Shown: in pieces, positions 27,690 through 42,224 of the stretch
Numbering within the stretch: the stretch's first letter is position 1
How the letters are laid out: each line of letters begins with the position of its first letter
Assembly (NCBI GenBank): GCA_030068075.1
Contig: CM057826.1
Span: 46,654,558-46,718,557, forward strand
Reading direction: 5' to 3'
DNA length: 64,000 nucleotides
From: Paguma larvata
Taxonomy: Eukaryota; Chordata; Mammalia; Carnivora; Viverridae
Notes under the pieces: generated by a model
What the model was told of the DNA's origin: nothing
Databases searched by the model: none
The model's input: only the letters and a program-made list of their open reading frames with translations
Made by a program: the position numbers and the translations under genes

Positions 27690-28160
27690 TATTAGTATCA
27701 GGAATTCTGCTAAGTTACCTCTCAAAGTTAAACTTCCACACACACTGAGAACCAGCGATTCACTTCTGGATATCTTTGCTAGAAAAACACAGGAACACGG
27801 ATATTTGCTGTAGCATTGTTAAAGCAAAAGCTAGAAACAACCAGTAGAGGGTTGACTAAATAAAATGTGGTGAAGTTATCTAAACGCTCAATACTTTCTA
27901 TATAATAATGAAAAGGGAAAGTGAGATCTAGGTGCACCAGTGTGCACAGATCGTAAGCACGTGGTTAGGTGAAGAACACGTACAACAAAACATATCAGTG
28001 AACCTTTTCCTAAAACATCATATAGTCCATAATGGTGGCACCGCCTGGAGAGAAATGAAGGAGACAGAGATGGGCCAATGATCCCAGGACACTTCAGCTT
28101 TATCCCTAACGATCTAATCTTTTCAAAAGTGAAGAAGCTCATATGTTAATTCTGTAATTA
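27690..28160 (+). mobile_element. L1M 3' fragment
   Basis: Blocks such as 'gttgactaaataaaatgtgg' and 'cagcgattcacttctgg' recall the end of old L1 ORF2 and its 3' UTR. It is diverged and non-coding. Confidence 0.6.
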
Positions 28161-28174
28161 AAATCTGTTTTTAA

Positions 28175-28291
28175 GACATGCCTGGCTGGCTCAGCCAATA
28201 GAGCACGTAACTCTTGATCTCGGGGCTGTCAGTTCAAGCCCCACGTTGGATGTAGAGATGACTTAAAAATAAAATCTTTGAAACAAAAATT
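28175..28291 (+). mobile_element. Short CAN-SINE of the older subfamily
   Basis: The sequence is a diverged head (CATGCCTGGCTGGCTCAG), then 'cttgatctcggggctgtcag', TTGGATGTAGAGATGACTT and an A-rich tail, without the CT-rich middle. Confidence 0.85.
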
Positions 28292-28865
28292 AATTTTTAC
28301 AAACCAGTGCCAGTTGCTCTGCACGTGAGGATGAGTGGGGCAGGACCTCAGAGAACTCAGACAATGGCAGGAGTCAGGAAGAGAAAAGGAGAGGGATGCA
28401 ACAAGGATCTCGTAGTGTCTCCTTTCAAGCTGATTTGAGTCATCTGCGCATTATCGGGAGGCCAGGGGAGGAATTCTGGGGGTAGAGAAATGGGGCGCCC
28501 TGGTGAGATGAGCCAGGGTGGGTGTGTTTTGTTTGCCTTTGCCAACTGTTTAAAAGGTTTAGGATTCCAGTGCACTTGGACTTGCATTCCAGGGGTCCTC
28601 TCTGCTCTTATCACAAAAGCTGATGAGTCCGAAGGACTCACATCCTCAGCAGGGGGCAGAAGGCAGCCTCTTCACTCAAAATCAGGGCAAGTATTTAGAG
28701 CACATCCCAGGACCCGATCTGCTCTGGCGTCAGGCTCCTGAGCAACCATCGCCAGACCACCTGCATGCCACCCACCTCCTACTGAAAACCGTGACTCAGT
28801 GTTCGGTGGCATCTGGGTCCTTTGAGTCACCATAGGGAGAATTCAGATCCTGAGGAGTGCATACA

Positions 28866-28887
28866 TTTTTTTTTTTTTTTTTTTTTG
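28866..28887 (+). repeat. Poly-T run
   Basis: About 22 consecutive T residues with no attached transposon body that I can identify. Confidence 0.85.
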
Positions 28888-29887
28888 GCCTTCAGAGGCT
28901 GGACAGAGGAGTCCTCTAAAGATTTCCTTTTAGGGAGAAATCCCCCATGCCAGTGACATAGAAATCTGTCTGCTCTGCTGCTGGTGTCATCCTACAAGAA
29001 TCTGGCCTTTCGCATCCAGGGTTCGGCATGTGTTTCTAGTTAGAAGACTGTGAATTCCTTCCCTGTTCTGGCGAACACCATTTCCTTAGAACTGATAGAA
29101 ATCTCCATTTGTCAAATACTGAGTATTTGACCAACAAAAACCTAGACATTCTGCTGGAGAGGAAGTGCCAGTTTTCTGTCTCCCGGCCCACAAGTAATAG
29201 TCCAAAACCTAGTCGTCCCATAGACCAAAGAAAAGTTAACAGAATACGACCTTCCAGGCTAACTGGAGTTCAGGGGACTCAATAATATCTAAGTGAACAA
29301 CAGGGAGATTCTGCCACATATTTAAAGTCAAGAGGTTTTGATGGTGTCGTACTGTTTGCATTGATTTCTGGGACATACTCCGGTGACCTGATTTGATCTC
29401 CGGTGCTGTCATGGAAAGCACACTGGCCAGGAGTCCTTGTCCCAGCTTCACACTTGAATTGATGCATAATCTACTGCTAGAGATTGAATACCTCAGTCTT
29501 TGTTTCCCTACTTATGAAATGGGCTAATAGCTGTTTAGCTGCCATAGTTGAGCTGTCTTTCATGATTGTCGTGATGAACAAAAGTTAAAAGACTTTCAAA
29601 AAACACAAAGGATGATCCCAAGGATTATCGAGATACCATTCTCCTCCAAAGGGCACTAAATGTAATCAAAGTGTTCCATGAAGAAATCTATTTCCACATT
29701 TATTTTCACAGATGCTTTTTCTGTTCCCTTGTTAACTCCAAAAAGAATGGCAAGAAGAGAGAGAAAAATCCCCCCCACTGAGTTAGACTAGAAAAGAACT
29801 GGATGAAATGTATGTGAAACACATATCGTATAGATGTATAGAACCCCAAGTCACAAATTGAGGGCCTTTGTTCCAAACAATCAACGT

Positions 29888-30080
29888 CAGCTCAGGTCAT
29901 GATCTCACCATTCATGAGTCAATCCCCACGTCAGGCTCTGTGCTAACAGCTCCAAACCTGGAGCCTGCTTTGGATTCTGTGCCTCCCTCTCTCTCTGCCT
30001 CTCCCCTGTTCATATTCTGTCTTTCTCTCCCACTCTCTCTCAAAAATAAATAAACATAAAAATATAAAAATTTAAAAAAG
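29888..30080 (+). mobile_element. CAN-SINE, 5'-truncated
   Basis: It begins in the 'cagctcaggtcatgatctca' block, so box A is missing. The CT-rich middle and AAATAAATAAACATA tail are intact. It lies within L1M-like debris. Confidence 0.9.
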
Positions 30081-30084
30081 AATA

Positions 30085-30385
30085 GAAGAGTCAATAAATG
30101 ATGGTATATCAATGGCCACTTTATGTAACCATTAAAAATTATGTTACTGAAAATATTGAAGGAAATGTTTTTTTTAGATTGCTGCTATCTGAAGAGAAAA
30201 AAGCAAGATAAACAAATACTGTTAAATATAGATGCATACACACACGTACGTAAACACAAATCATATGTCCGTACTTTAAGAAACCTCATTTCTAGGTAAT
30301 GGAGTTCATGGGAGATATGTATTTTCTTATAACTTTTTGAAAATGTTTTTCCACATTTACCCAAGTGACTGTGTGTTACTTTTAC
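30085..30385 (+). mobile_element. Probable L1M 3' fragment
   Basis: The sequence 'aatgatggtatatcaatggcc' and 'ttatgtaaccattaaaaatt' resembles the terminal ORF2 region of old L1. Confidence is limited by divergence. Confidence 0.5.
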
Positions 30386-31672
30386 AGCTCTCAGGAAAAC
30401 TGTAAGGGTAAATGCTTCTCCAAGGCCAAGGGACAAAGCCCCTAAACCATTTCAGTCACTGGCCCTTTGGTTGGCTGTAGTGGGAGGTCACCAGAGTTGA
30501 AAGTTTATCTGCAGATTTATAAACCCCATTGCTGATTTTTCCCCAACACGGTTGTCAGGCCTTGAGGATTGATTCCAACTAACTAGATGCCCAGGAGATT
30601 AGTTAGCAAACCAGAAGTCTGTGTTACTTTATGAAGAAGAATATCCATGACTTGAGAACAAATATGGGTCCTTTATTTATTTACGGACCACCGTCCCTGT
30701 ACCAGGCACTCTCTTTCTGAGTGGAGAGCCCTTTCAGGGTCCAAATACCAACCTAGAGCATTGCCTGGTATGAACAGAGTGAAGCACCAGGTTCAGGATT
30801 CTTTTGAAGACATATCTAGCCAACTGCAACAACTCGAATGGTCTCTTCTCTGCTCAGGAGCTATCTCTGCCTATGGAATCAAGATGAGTCACCATGAATC
30901 AGGGTTCCCTCTCCTTCATGTTTGAAACACAAATTTGTCTTCCCCAATTCATGGGTGTTTTTTTTTTTGTTTTGTTTTGTTTTTTTTTGTGCTAGACTTC
31001 TTTCAGTTTATAGTTGTCATGACAACTAAGCTCATGGCCCATTTTCCTAATGGGCTCCAGCATTGTATTTCCTGATTTATTTCCTTCTGTGGATTAATTT
31101 AGAGATTGCTCTCCTTCTAGGGGCTCCAGGGTGATGACTTAAAGGGAGAAGTCTGGTAGGCCCCTTCCAGGCACTGGGTCAAATGAGCTCTCTGGGGACA
31201 CTTCCTTCTGGAGAGCTGACCTGATGAGTACCCTGTGGACCTCTCCATCTCAGAGGCCGGTCCTCTTTAGCCTTGTCCCTAGATTTGGAGACCTTACTTT
31301 GACCTTAAATGTTAATGTCTGTCTACCATTTGCAGATGGTTTTGAGACCTCTGCCCCCAGACAGTTTTACTCAAAATGCAGACAGTAATGTGTCTTGATG
31401 TGCTTGTCTAGCCGGCTGATTATTAGAGATGCAATAACCAGGACCCACATGTGAAGCCAGTTTAAGTTATTAATCTAGATAGTTTTACAATGGTCAGAGG
31501 ATTTCTAACTGGAGGAGATGACCCTGTGAAATCCGTGGCAAATTTTTAGAGTAACATATGCTTATTGTAGAACATTCAACTGTATAGAAGTATTTAAAGT
31601 AAAAAGTGAAAATCTTGCATGCTTCTCCAAGCCTATCTGCTCCCACAGTTGACGTTTCCTTCTAAACTATTT

Positions 31673-31692
31673 TACACACACACACACACACA
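31673..31692. repeat. CA microsatellite
   Basis: About ten CA units, a candidate length-polymorphic marker. Confidence 0.85.
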
Positions 31693-31794
31693 ACATATAG
31701 TGTTGTTTGTTTGTTTATGGGATTGTATGTTGTTGATGTGTTTAATAGGATAATAGTATATATCCTCATTTGAAACTTGCTCTGTATTCACTTA

Positions 31795-31995
31795 ACAATT
31801 TAAGCCATAGATCTGGACTACCAGGGTTCAAATCCAAGCTTTTGCCACTCACCGGCTGCCTCTCCGAACCTCAGTTTCTTTATCTGTACAATGGGGGTAA
31901 CAGTGGCAGTGTTTCATGGGACTGTTCCCTCTTTCTTGGGGTTGATGTGAGATATAAATAGCTTAGAACAAGGCCTGATGTGTTACACACACGCC
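31795..31995 (+). repeat. MIR SINE
   Basis: The order 'ccagggttcaaatccaagc', 'gccactcaccggctgc', 'aacctcagtttctttatctgt' and 'gcttagaacaaggcctg' is clearly MIR. Confidence 0.85.
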
Positions 31996-32270
31996 CAGTG
32001 AGTGTAATACATCTAGTAGTTTCATCTCAGTCTTCGCAGTAGATACATAGCATTTCATGATGTGGCAGACCCGGATTTTTTTAATTGGACTCTTCCTCTT
32101 CGATGGCTCCTAGATTTTACTTACCATACGTAAGTCTTACCACAAGACCCCCACCATTGCACTAAGGTTTACGAAGTTTGTGCCCTGCTGTAGAAGAATG
32201 AATCGCAGGTGCAGCCAGCTGCAGGGTTTGGGAATCCCTCATGAGAGGTGGCAGACAGGGTCTGAGGTAA

Positions 32271-34277
<2,007 letters not shown>

Positions 34278-35460
34278 TGACAGGCAGGCTTTCATCCGAA
34301 AAGGAGGGCGAGCCACTCTTGGAGGCCAAGTCCCCGCACCACAGGTAGGTACAAAGATGCTCAGCGTCCGGGGACCTTCTTGTAGGAAGCCATGAGTCAT
34401 TTGCTCATAACCTGCTGGGATGAATCAGGTCACCCCGCAGGGCTGGGCCGGGCTCCAGACCTGAATTACCCCTTTCCTGTGCCAGTCAGACTGCTGATGC
34501 CGGTGCCTCATCCACACAGACTCTCACTGAACATGGAAGTTGTGCAGGCACGGGGATGGGGAAAGTTGTGCGGGGCTGCTGGGGTGCACTGACAAGGGCT
34601 GTCTGAATTGGGCTGAGGGGACAGGCAGGGAGGTGCCCAGAGAAGGCGTCCCATGGAGGTAGCGCTTGGGCCCAGTCCAGGATGACCAGCAGCCAATAAC
34701 CAGGCAAAAAGTGGGGTGCAGCGTGGGGAGGATGTTCCAGACAGAAGGAACAGCCATTGCAAAGGCACAGAGACATGAAGATGTGCGGCTGGAACAGAGA
34801 GTGGGTCTCTAGGACCAGCCGAAAGGAGAGGGAAGCAGGAGCTACCTCATAAAGGTTTTAGTTTAGTTTTGTTTTGTTTTTGCCGTTGTGGAAGAATATA
34901 CGTAAAACGTAAGAGCTGCCATCTTAACCATCTTTCGGTGTGTGATGCAGTGGCATTAGGTACACTCACACTGTCATGCAGCCGTCACCGCCATCCATCT
35001 CCAGAACTTTTTCAGCTTCCCAAACTGAAGCACTGTGCCCATTGAACACTAACTCCCCAGTCTCCCCTAGCCCAAGCCTCTGGTAACCACCCTTCCAACT
35101 CCTGTCTCTAGGATCTGACTACTCCAGGGACCTCACAGAAGAGGAATCATACAGTATTTGTCCTTCTGTGATGGGCTTATTTCACTTAGCGTAACATGCT
35201 CCAGGTTCACCACGTTGTAGCTTGTATCAGAATTTTCTTCCTTTTTAAGGCTGAATACTATTCCAGTGTATGCGTACACTCATTTTGTTTGTCCATTCGT
35301 CCACTGATGAACACTCCAGTTGCTTCCACCTTTTGGCTATTGTGAATAGGCTGCTGTGATCATCAGTGCACAGATACTTATTTGTTCAAGCCCCTGCTTT
35401 CATTTCTTTTGTATATACCTAGGAAGTAGAATTGCTGGGTCATATGCTAATTCCATTTTT

Positions 35461-35673
35461 TTTTAGTTTGTTTATTTTGAGAGAGAGAGAGAGAAAGAGG
35501 GTGCATGGGCAGTGAGTGAGGAGCAGAGAGAGTAGGAAAAAGAAAATCCCAAGCAGACTTCACACTGCCAGCACAGAGCCCAATGTGGAGCTCAGTCCCA
35601 TAAACTGTGAGATCATGACCTGAGCCAAAATCCAGAGTTGGGCGCTCGACTGACTAAGCCACCCAGGCACCCC
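35461..35673 (-). mobile_element. CAN-SINE within L1M
   Basis: The complementary head ends CTAAGCCACCCAGGCACCCC. The duplication GCTAATTCCATTTTT (35446-35460) and ACTAATTCTATTTTT (35674-35688) matches at 13 of 15 positions, and joining it restores L1 continuity. Confidence 0.94.
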
Positions 35674-35967
35674 ACTAATTCTATTTTTCGTGTTTGAGGA
35701 ACTGCCATACCGTTTTCAGTAGCGGCTGTACCATTCTACCTTCCCAGCAGCAAGGCACAAGTTCCAGTTTTCCCACATCCTTCCTAGCCCCTGTTCTTCT
35801 CTGGGGTTTTTGGTAACAGCCATCATAGTGGATGTGAAGTGGTATCTCATTCAGGTTTTGATTTCCATTTCACTGATGACAGCGATGTTGAGCATCTCTC
35901 CATGTGCTTGTCAGCTGTTTGTTTATCTTTGGAGAAATGTCTATTCGAGTCCTTTACTCACTTTTTT

Positions 35968-36048
35968 TCTTAAAGATTTATTTTATTTTTACAGAGAGAA
36001 CACGCATGCAACTGGGAGAGAACGGAAGAGAGGAGGAGAGAGAGAGAT

Positions 36049-36085
<37 letters not shown>

Positions 36086-36208
36086 CTTAAGCAGGGTCCA
36101 CACTCAGCATAGAGCCCGACACAGGGCACAATCCCACGACCCTGGGATCACAACCTGAGCCAAAATCAGGAGTCAGAGGCTCAACTGACTGAGCCACCCA
36201 GGCACCCC
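35968..36208 (-). mobile_element. CAN-SINE within L1M, with expanded GA repeat
   Basis: The complementary head ends GAGCCACCCAGGCACCCC. The internal 'aaaatcaggagtcagaggc' block marks a different subfamily from its neighbour. A long GA run lies at 36032-36082. Flanks CTTTACTCAC and CTTTGCTCAT form an imperfect duplication. Confidence 0.92.
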
Positions 36209-36246
36209 CTTTGCTCATTTTTTAATTGGATTGTTTTTTGTTGCAT

Positions 36247-36333
36247 GTATATATATTTTTATATTCTGGATATTATATATATACATATTTATATATTCTG
36301 GCTATATATTATTCTGGATATATTTATATATTC
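36247..36333. repeat. AT-rich degenerate TATATA tract
   Basis: Repeated TATATAT and TATTCTGGATAT motifs expand a short stretch of the L1M. Confidence 0.8.
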
Positions 36334-36992
36334 TTGATATTAATCCTTTCTCAGATATGGACTTGGAGATACTTTCTCCCATTCCATGGGTTGCCGTTTC
36401 ACTCTGTTGATAGTGTCCTTTGATGCAGACAGGTTTTTATTTTTGATCTAGTTCAGTTTATGTTTTCTGTTATTACGTGTGCTTTTGGTGTCGCATTTAA
36501 GAAATCATTGCCAAACTCAGTGTCATGAAGCTTTTCCTCCATTTTTTCTTCTAAGAGTCTTATAGTTTTAGCTCCTATGTTTAGGTCTTTAAACCATATC
36601 GAAGTTCATTTTTGTTTTTGGTTTTTATGTTGTGTACGATAAGGATCTAGCTTCATTCTTTACTTGTGAATATCCAGTTTTCCCAGCACCATTTATTGAA
36701 AATGCCATCCTGTCTCCATTGAATGGTTTTTGCACCCTTGTTAAAAATCATTGACCATATATGGAGGAGTTTATGTCTTAGCTGTGTATTCCATTGATCT
36801 GTATGTCTGTCTTCATGCCAGTGCCATGCTATTTTGATTACTGTAGCTTTGTAGTAAGTTTCGAAACTCACAAAGGGTTTTATGGCCAAGTTAAGATTTG
36901 ATTGCTAAGCTCTGGGAACCCATAGAAGGCCTTTGAGCAAGAGAGTGACATGATCATTGAAGCATCAAGACCCTGGACCCCAACCTCATTGA

Positions 36993-37238
<246 letters not shown>

Positions 37239-40035
37239 GTAGAAGGTCCTGCAGACCCTCGACCCAGAGGCGAAGAAGAAGCAGGAGAGAGAAAGCCGTG
37301 GCCAGCCTGCAACAGGGCCCGCCTGGACAGCACATGGGATAAGCCTGGAAGCCAATGAGAACCTCCCCAAACACCTGCACCTCCCAAGGGCTGGGCCTGT
37401 GCATGCTCTCCCGTGACATCTCCATGGTGGTTTTTCCATAGCGTAAATGAAAAAAAAAAAAAAAAATCAAAAGAAACAGGGAAGTATGTGCTTTTTCTTT
37501 TCTTTTTTCCCTCAGCTGTATTAAGAGCTCTAGTTTCACCCCTTCTTCATCTCACAGCCCCACCCCATATCTATGGTTGCTTCTCAAGACCTCCTCCCAA
37601 ATGGTGACTTCCTGCCCAGTGCCCACATGTGACCTCAGAAACGAAGTCTCAGAGATGGAGAAAAGAGCGTGGCCATACCCCGAGATACCAGCCTGAGCTG
37701 ACAGGCGTATGTCCACTTACTGGCTTCCTCACCTCCTCTGGCTCCCTCCCCTCATTTTCCCAGGTGGCATCTCCCCCTGCTCTGGATGCCAAGGATTCTT
37801 GCACCCACAGCAGTCATGGACCAGACACTGAGAACCATGGGAGACAGAAGATGAAGTTCCTGGTACTGACACCCTGATAGATGGTGGTGGCCCTGGCCAT
37901 CCCTGGACTCCCCAAGCCACACTCCCCCCTCAGGATGCTCCTCGAGAGAACTCAGAAGTGCATTCACAACTGTATCTTGCTTAGTGGAATTACGGTAGGA
38001 AGACGGTCAGGCCTGCTGTGCAGAAGCAGTATTTATTAACACAGCCAGGAATGCCATAGCCCCAAACAGAAAGCCATGAGACCATCTCAGCTTGGTGAGG
38101 AGGTGGTTCCTTTATTCATGAAGCAAATACTGTGAGCACCAAGCTGCACGGGGCAATGGACGCCAGGGGGGGGACGCGGCATGGAACAAGGCAGCATGCC
38201 CTGCCCAGAGCATTAGCCAGTGACCCAATTAGGGACAACTTCTCTACACAGACTCTCTCACCAAGGAAAACTCCCATGAGAAAGGAAATATTAAGGGGTT
38301 ATTTCAACAGAAGCCCAAAACATATTGGGGTCAGGGAGGTGAGGAATATAAATAACACTCGTCAATGAGCTTTTAATACCAGGATATACTCCCAGGAAAG
38401 GAGTCTTGTTCTAGTGAATCAGGACTTCCATTGTCCTAGAAGCTGAAAGATTCCTGGGACATTTTATCTTTTGCTCTCAACATCCTTAGTTCTCTTTAAC
38501 TTAGATTTCGAGGCATGGGGCATATCGCACAGGGGCGTATCTACCTGCATTTCTCAGACTCGACCAAAAAGCCTTTGCAGAATCTCCCACTGAGCCTGGG
38601 GAGACTGGTTAGAAGGATGGAAATCTTTGGGAATGAATCGCTCGTTACAGAGCACCTCTTCTTCAAAGGAAGCCTGGGACCCTGAGCTTATAAGAAAATA
38701 TAAAGTGAGACATTTGATCTCTCTCCCCCAACCCAGGGAGGAAAAGAAAAGTGAGAAAAATAGAACAATCATGACCTCCTCCCTCAGGGTGGATGAATGG
38801 AAATGGTTACCATTAATCAGATGGCCCATTTTAACCCCATGGAAAGAGCAAAACAGTCCATAGCAAGAGGTTTGTGTGATACACTATGCCCACCAGGGAG
38901 GAAAGAAGGGCTTATCAAGTGTGGTCCAAAGGCCTATGTCTGCATGTCCTGAGATTAGCACGTTGGAGGCAGATTCCTGGGCCCTACCTCAAACCAATTA
39001 AGTCTGCATCTCTGGGAGGAAGGTCGGGAAATCCGCACTATCCACAGGCTCTCTGTGTTGTACCGTTGCACAGGGAAATCTGAGGACCACTGCTGTCGAA
39101 GGTCTTTCCATCACTAACTTTGGGCCTTGAGCTCCCTCTGAGCCATGAAAGAAAATATTTGTAGGGTAGGAAAGTGATTCAGGGTGGACACTGGCAGATT
39201 CTCCTCTCTGGAGTTGCCACTTCCTATTCTGATTTTTTAAACTTTTTCTTCTTGGTGACCATAGATGTGTCCCAAAGGCAAAAGGGAGAGGCTACACACA
39301 CCACATGGTAGAGCTACAGGTGGAAAATGCCTTCAAAACCCACAAAAAAAAGTCTCTAAGCTCCAGAGTCTTCTGAATCTTCAATCCTGTCTGGGGACAG
39401 TGGCTCTTTTAGATAGGTGACTGGCATGAAGTCCTAGAGTTTTATTCCAAGTCCACGACCTTTGCCTTTGTGGAGATTCGGGTCCTCCCTTTGATGAGAT
39501 TGCTATTTCAACAACCCATCCTTCCTCTCTTGCATCCGTAACCCTGAATTTGACCCCTGGGTAGAATCCTGTTATCCTCAAGAGATTTGATCCTGGTAAA
39601 TTGAGGTCTTCCCCTTAACAAGACATTTCATTTCCCTGGCTCGCCAGCAGCATTTATTTATGAATACCAAACAGCTTTAATATTCTTTCCTCCCTGGTAT
39701 TACTGCCTCCTTTTGATTTGATTTTTTTGTGTGTCTAAGAACCAGGAAAAAAAAAATCTTAGGTTTTAAAAAGTTTAAAAAAAAATTCTGTTTCAGAAAC
39801 TGTCAAATGTACCATATTTGTATTAAGAGTTGTTGGGGATTTTTGTACAATGAATTTACATTTATTTATGGTGACTTATATTTACGCTTGTGATCAAATT
39901 ATGATGTTAAATTCTTAAATCATATTTGCTATGCAGCTGAAGATGATATTTTGCTTTGTATTTTGGGGCACCTGTGTTGAGTTGATAAACGTTTCCATCT
40001 CCACATCTCCATTAAAACTGCTTCCAAACCAGCCT
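37239..40035 (+). other. CYFIP2: CYFIP2 3' UTR
   Basis: About 2.8 kb lies from the stop to a probable cleavage site near 40035. I saw no SINE or LINE in it, unlike the flanking DNA, which fits a constrained UTR. The last 400 bases are AT-rich and hold two ATTTATTTATG motifs (39652-39662 and 39860-39870), similar to AU-rich stability elements. A poly-A run sits at 37449-37467. An earlier poly(A) site is possible but not evident. Confidence 0.8.
40011..40016 (+). terminator. CYFIP2 polyadenylation signal (ATTAAA)
   Basis: ATTAAA is the second most common vertebrate poly(A) signal. A GT-rich stretch (TTGGTCTGTGG) follows at about 40070. The implied 3' UTR length is close to what I recall for the human transcript. 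Confidence 0.7.
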
Positions 40036-41315
40036 CTTGGTCTTGATTCCTGGTCCTGTTCCATGGCTCGTTGGTCTGTGGAGGGCCACATGAACACCGA
40101 TGACTGAGGAAACAGCCTGAAAGAGAACGGAAGGAGATAAAGGTCTAGCAGGTCAGTGTGCCCTAAACTGATGACTTGCTTTGCCTTCTCACTGAGGGCA
40201 TTACCTTTACAAATTACGTTTACACTAGGTAAGACACTGGCAAGAGTTGCTGCTCTTCAGAATTCCGTGGTCTCCCTGAGTGATCTCTGTTTTAAGAGGA
40301 AGGATGGGAACTAATGTGTGCAGGCACCATGCTAAGTCCTATTCTTCCATTCCTTTGTATCAGCCACAGTCCCTTTATGTGCTATATCCCACCTTGGACA
40401 GACAGGCTGTGCAGTGTGTTTGCTTTCACATGGTTGCCAAGTTACCACTCTGATTTGAACCCAGCTTTTGCTATCATGCTAATGAAGTGATCAACCAGCC
40501 CAGACTCCAAAACTAGACTTTAGGCCACTGGACTTTGCAGGGCTTCAGGCAAGGGAGATTGAGCAGAGCCTGGGATCAGAAGGAGGCCCAGCATGGTGGC
40601 AGGGGAGTTCCCAGGCTGAAGGTACCTCTCACACTCCTCAGAAAGGATGATATCAGAAGAACACTACAAGGTCATGTGTGAAACTGACACCAGTGTGTGG
40701 AGTCCCACATTTTACACAGCAGCAACTTTCCCAAAGCCCATTCATGAAGACGAATCTTAGCTCATTAGCGACTTCCCCTTGGCTGTGGCCTTGGGTAACC
40801 CTCTACTCTCTCAGGGCCTCTGTTTCCTTCTCTTCAAATTGGACAAAATAATCTGAGGTCTTTTCCAGCTCTAATATCCTGATTTCAGGTAATATCCCAT
40901 GGTCATACATTGAGGGGCCTGACTACTTCACAAACTCGAAGGCTTTCTCAGCCATGTGTCACCACTTGCAAGGATTTCCATTATTAGGGGTTGTATATTT
41001 GAGCTAGTGTAGTTGCAGCACGGTTGGTGTTAGTCCTGAGAGATGCTCGGTGGAAAGAGGGTTCTGTGGTCACGTAGATGTGGGGAACGGCTCACGCTGT
41101 TTCCCCTCATGATGATCCGCAGTGCTCTGAGTCCTGCAGCCCCAAATCAGCCTGGAATAACACCACGTTGCCCAGTGACCATGACTTCGGAAACCCCTTT
41201 CTCTGCAACACCAACGATCCTCTCATGGAACATGCCTTGAAAAATACTGGACCAAGAACATGGAAGTCCGTGTTAGATGCAAACAAAACAATAACAATCA
41301 AAAAACTCCCACAGG
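40036..41315. other. Intergenic DNA downstream of CYFIP2
   Basis: This holds a MIR-like scrap at about 40785-40885 and otherwise unique-looking sequence. No gene is seen. Confidence 0.6.
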
Positions 41316-41475
41316 AGGGGCGTGTGGGTGGCTCAGTCAGTTAGGCAACAGACTCTTGGTCTCAGCTCAGGTCATGGTCTCACGGTTTGTGAGTTCGAGC
41401 CCTGCATCGGGCTCTGCGCTGATGATACTGAACTTGCTTGGGATTCTCTTTTCACAGTGGGAGAGAATAGGGTAG
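41316..41475 (+). mobile_element. CAN-SINE, 3'-truncated
   Basis: The head GGGGCGTGTGGGTGGCTCAG and the middle are present, but the CT-rich part is short and no A-tail follows. The LTR-like repeat begins just after. Confidence 0.88.
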
Positions 41476-41480
41476 AGGAG

Positions 41481-41985
41481 TGTATTCATTTGCTAGGGCC
41501 GCCATAACAAAACGCCACAGACCACAAGGCTTAAACAACAAATTGACTTCACAGTTCTGGAGGCTAGAAATTCATGAGCAAGGTGATGTCAGTTGATTTA
41601 TTCTTTTTGTTTGTTTGTTTGTTTGTTTTTTTAAAGTTTATTTATCTTTGAGGCAGGGAGGGGCAGAGAGAGAGGGAGAGAGAATCGCAAGCATTTTCTG
41701 CACCTTCAGCGCAGAGCAGGGTTAGTTTCTTCTAAGCCTCCGTCCTTGGCTTTCAGATGCTGTCTTCTCCCTTTGTCTTCACACAGTCTTCCCTCCGGGT
41801 GTGTCTGGGTCCTGATTTCCTCCTCTTAGCAGGACACCAGGCATATTGCATTAAGATGCATTCACAGGACCTCCTTTTACCTAAACTACTTGTTAAAGGC
41901 TCTGCTGCCAAGTTCAGTCCCATTCTGAGGGCTAGGATTTTAACATATGTATTTGGGTGTGGGGGACACAATTTGGCTTATAACA
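41481..41985 (-). mobile_element. Old MaLR-like LTR, split by a SINE
   Basis: The left part (41481-41602) reads 'gtattcatttgctagggcc', 'ccataacaaaacgcc', 'cacagttctggaggct'. The right part resumes with 'tcttctccctttgtcttcac' and ends 'ggggacacaatttggctta'. It is the same class as at 1362-1723. It is a solitary LTR with no coding region. Confidence 0.6.
41603..41721 (-). mobile_element. CAN-SINE fragment with GTTT-repeat tail
   Basis: The sequence is a tail of GTTT repeats (41608-41630), then TTAAAGTTTATTTATCTTTGA and the GA-rich middle. It lacks the tRNA-derived head and interrupts the LTR above. Confidence 0.8.
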
Positions 41986-42224
41986 CTGGAGAAGAGGAAG
42001 GCTAGATCTGAAAAAGCCACACTCTCTGGGGACCCTGAACTTGTTTGAAGGATGGGATGTCATCGCTTTGAGAAACACATCTTGAATCCTCACTATTTGC
42101 AAAACTATGTCATCGATTATGGCCACAGACCTAAAGGAACTCTTGGAGTTGTAGAAAGGATTTAAAAAAAAATGCATATAGTGAACAAGAATGTGAAAGG
42201 AGAAAATGTTGATTCTAATAATCA

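Larger units (their letters stand above)
34862..36889 (-). mobile_element. L1M element, antisense, split by two CAN-SINEs
   Basis: The sequence is the reverse complement of L1 3' UTR and ORF2 3' region: 'ggctattgtgaatagg', 'gtggtatctcattcagg', 'ccagcaccatttattgaa', 'ttgattactgtagc'. Flanks near AAAGGTTTTAG and AAAGGGTTTTATGG may be its target-site duplication. All frames are broken. Confidence 0.85.
34610..36965 (+). repeat. Unnamed old interspersed repeat, copy 5, split by L1
   Basis: The left half (about 34610-34860) carries 'gatgttccagacagaagg' and 'attgcaaaggcacagaga'. The right half (about 36890-36965) carries 'aaggcctttgagcaagagag' and 'gtgacatgatca'. The L1 at 34862-36889 separates them. 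Confidence 0.5.

Noticed and set aside
37239..40035. Proximal poly(A) signals such as ATAAATAA near 38350
   Set aside because: None has a convincing downstream GT-rich element. The ATTAAA at 40011 gives the length expected for the transcript.
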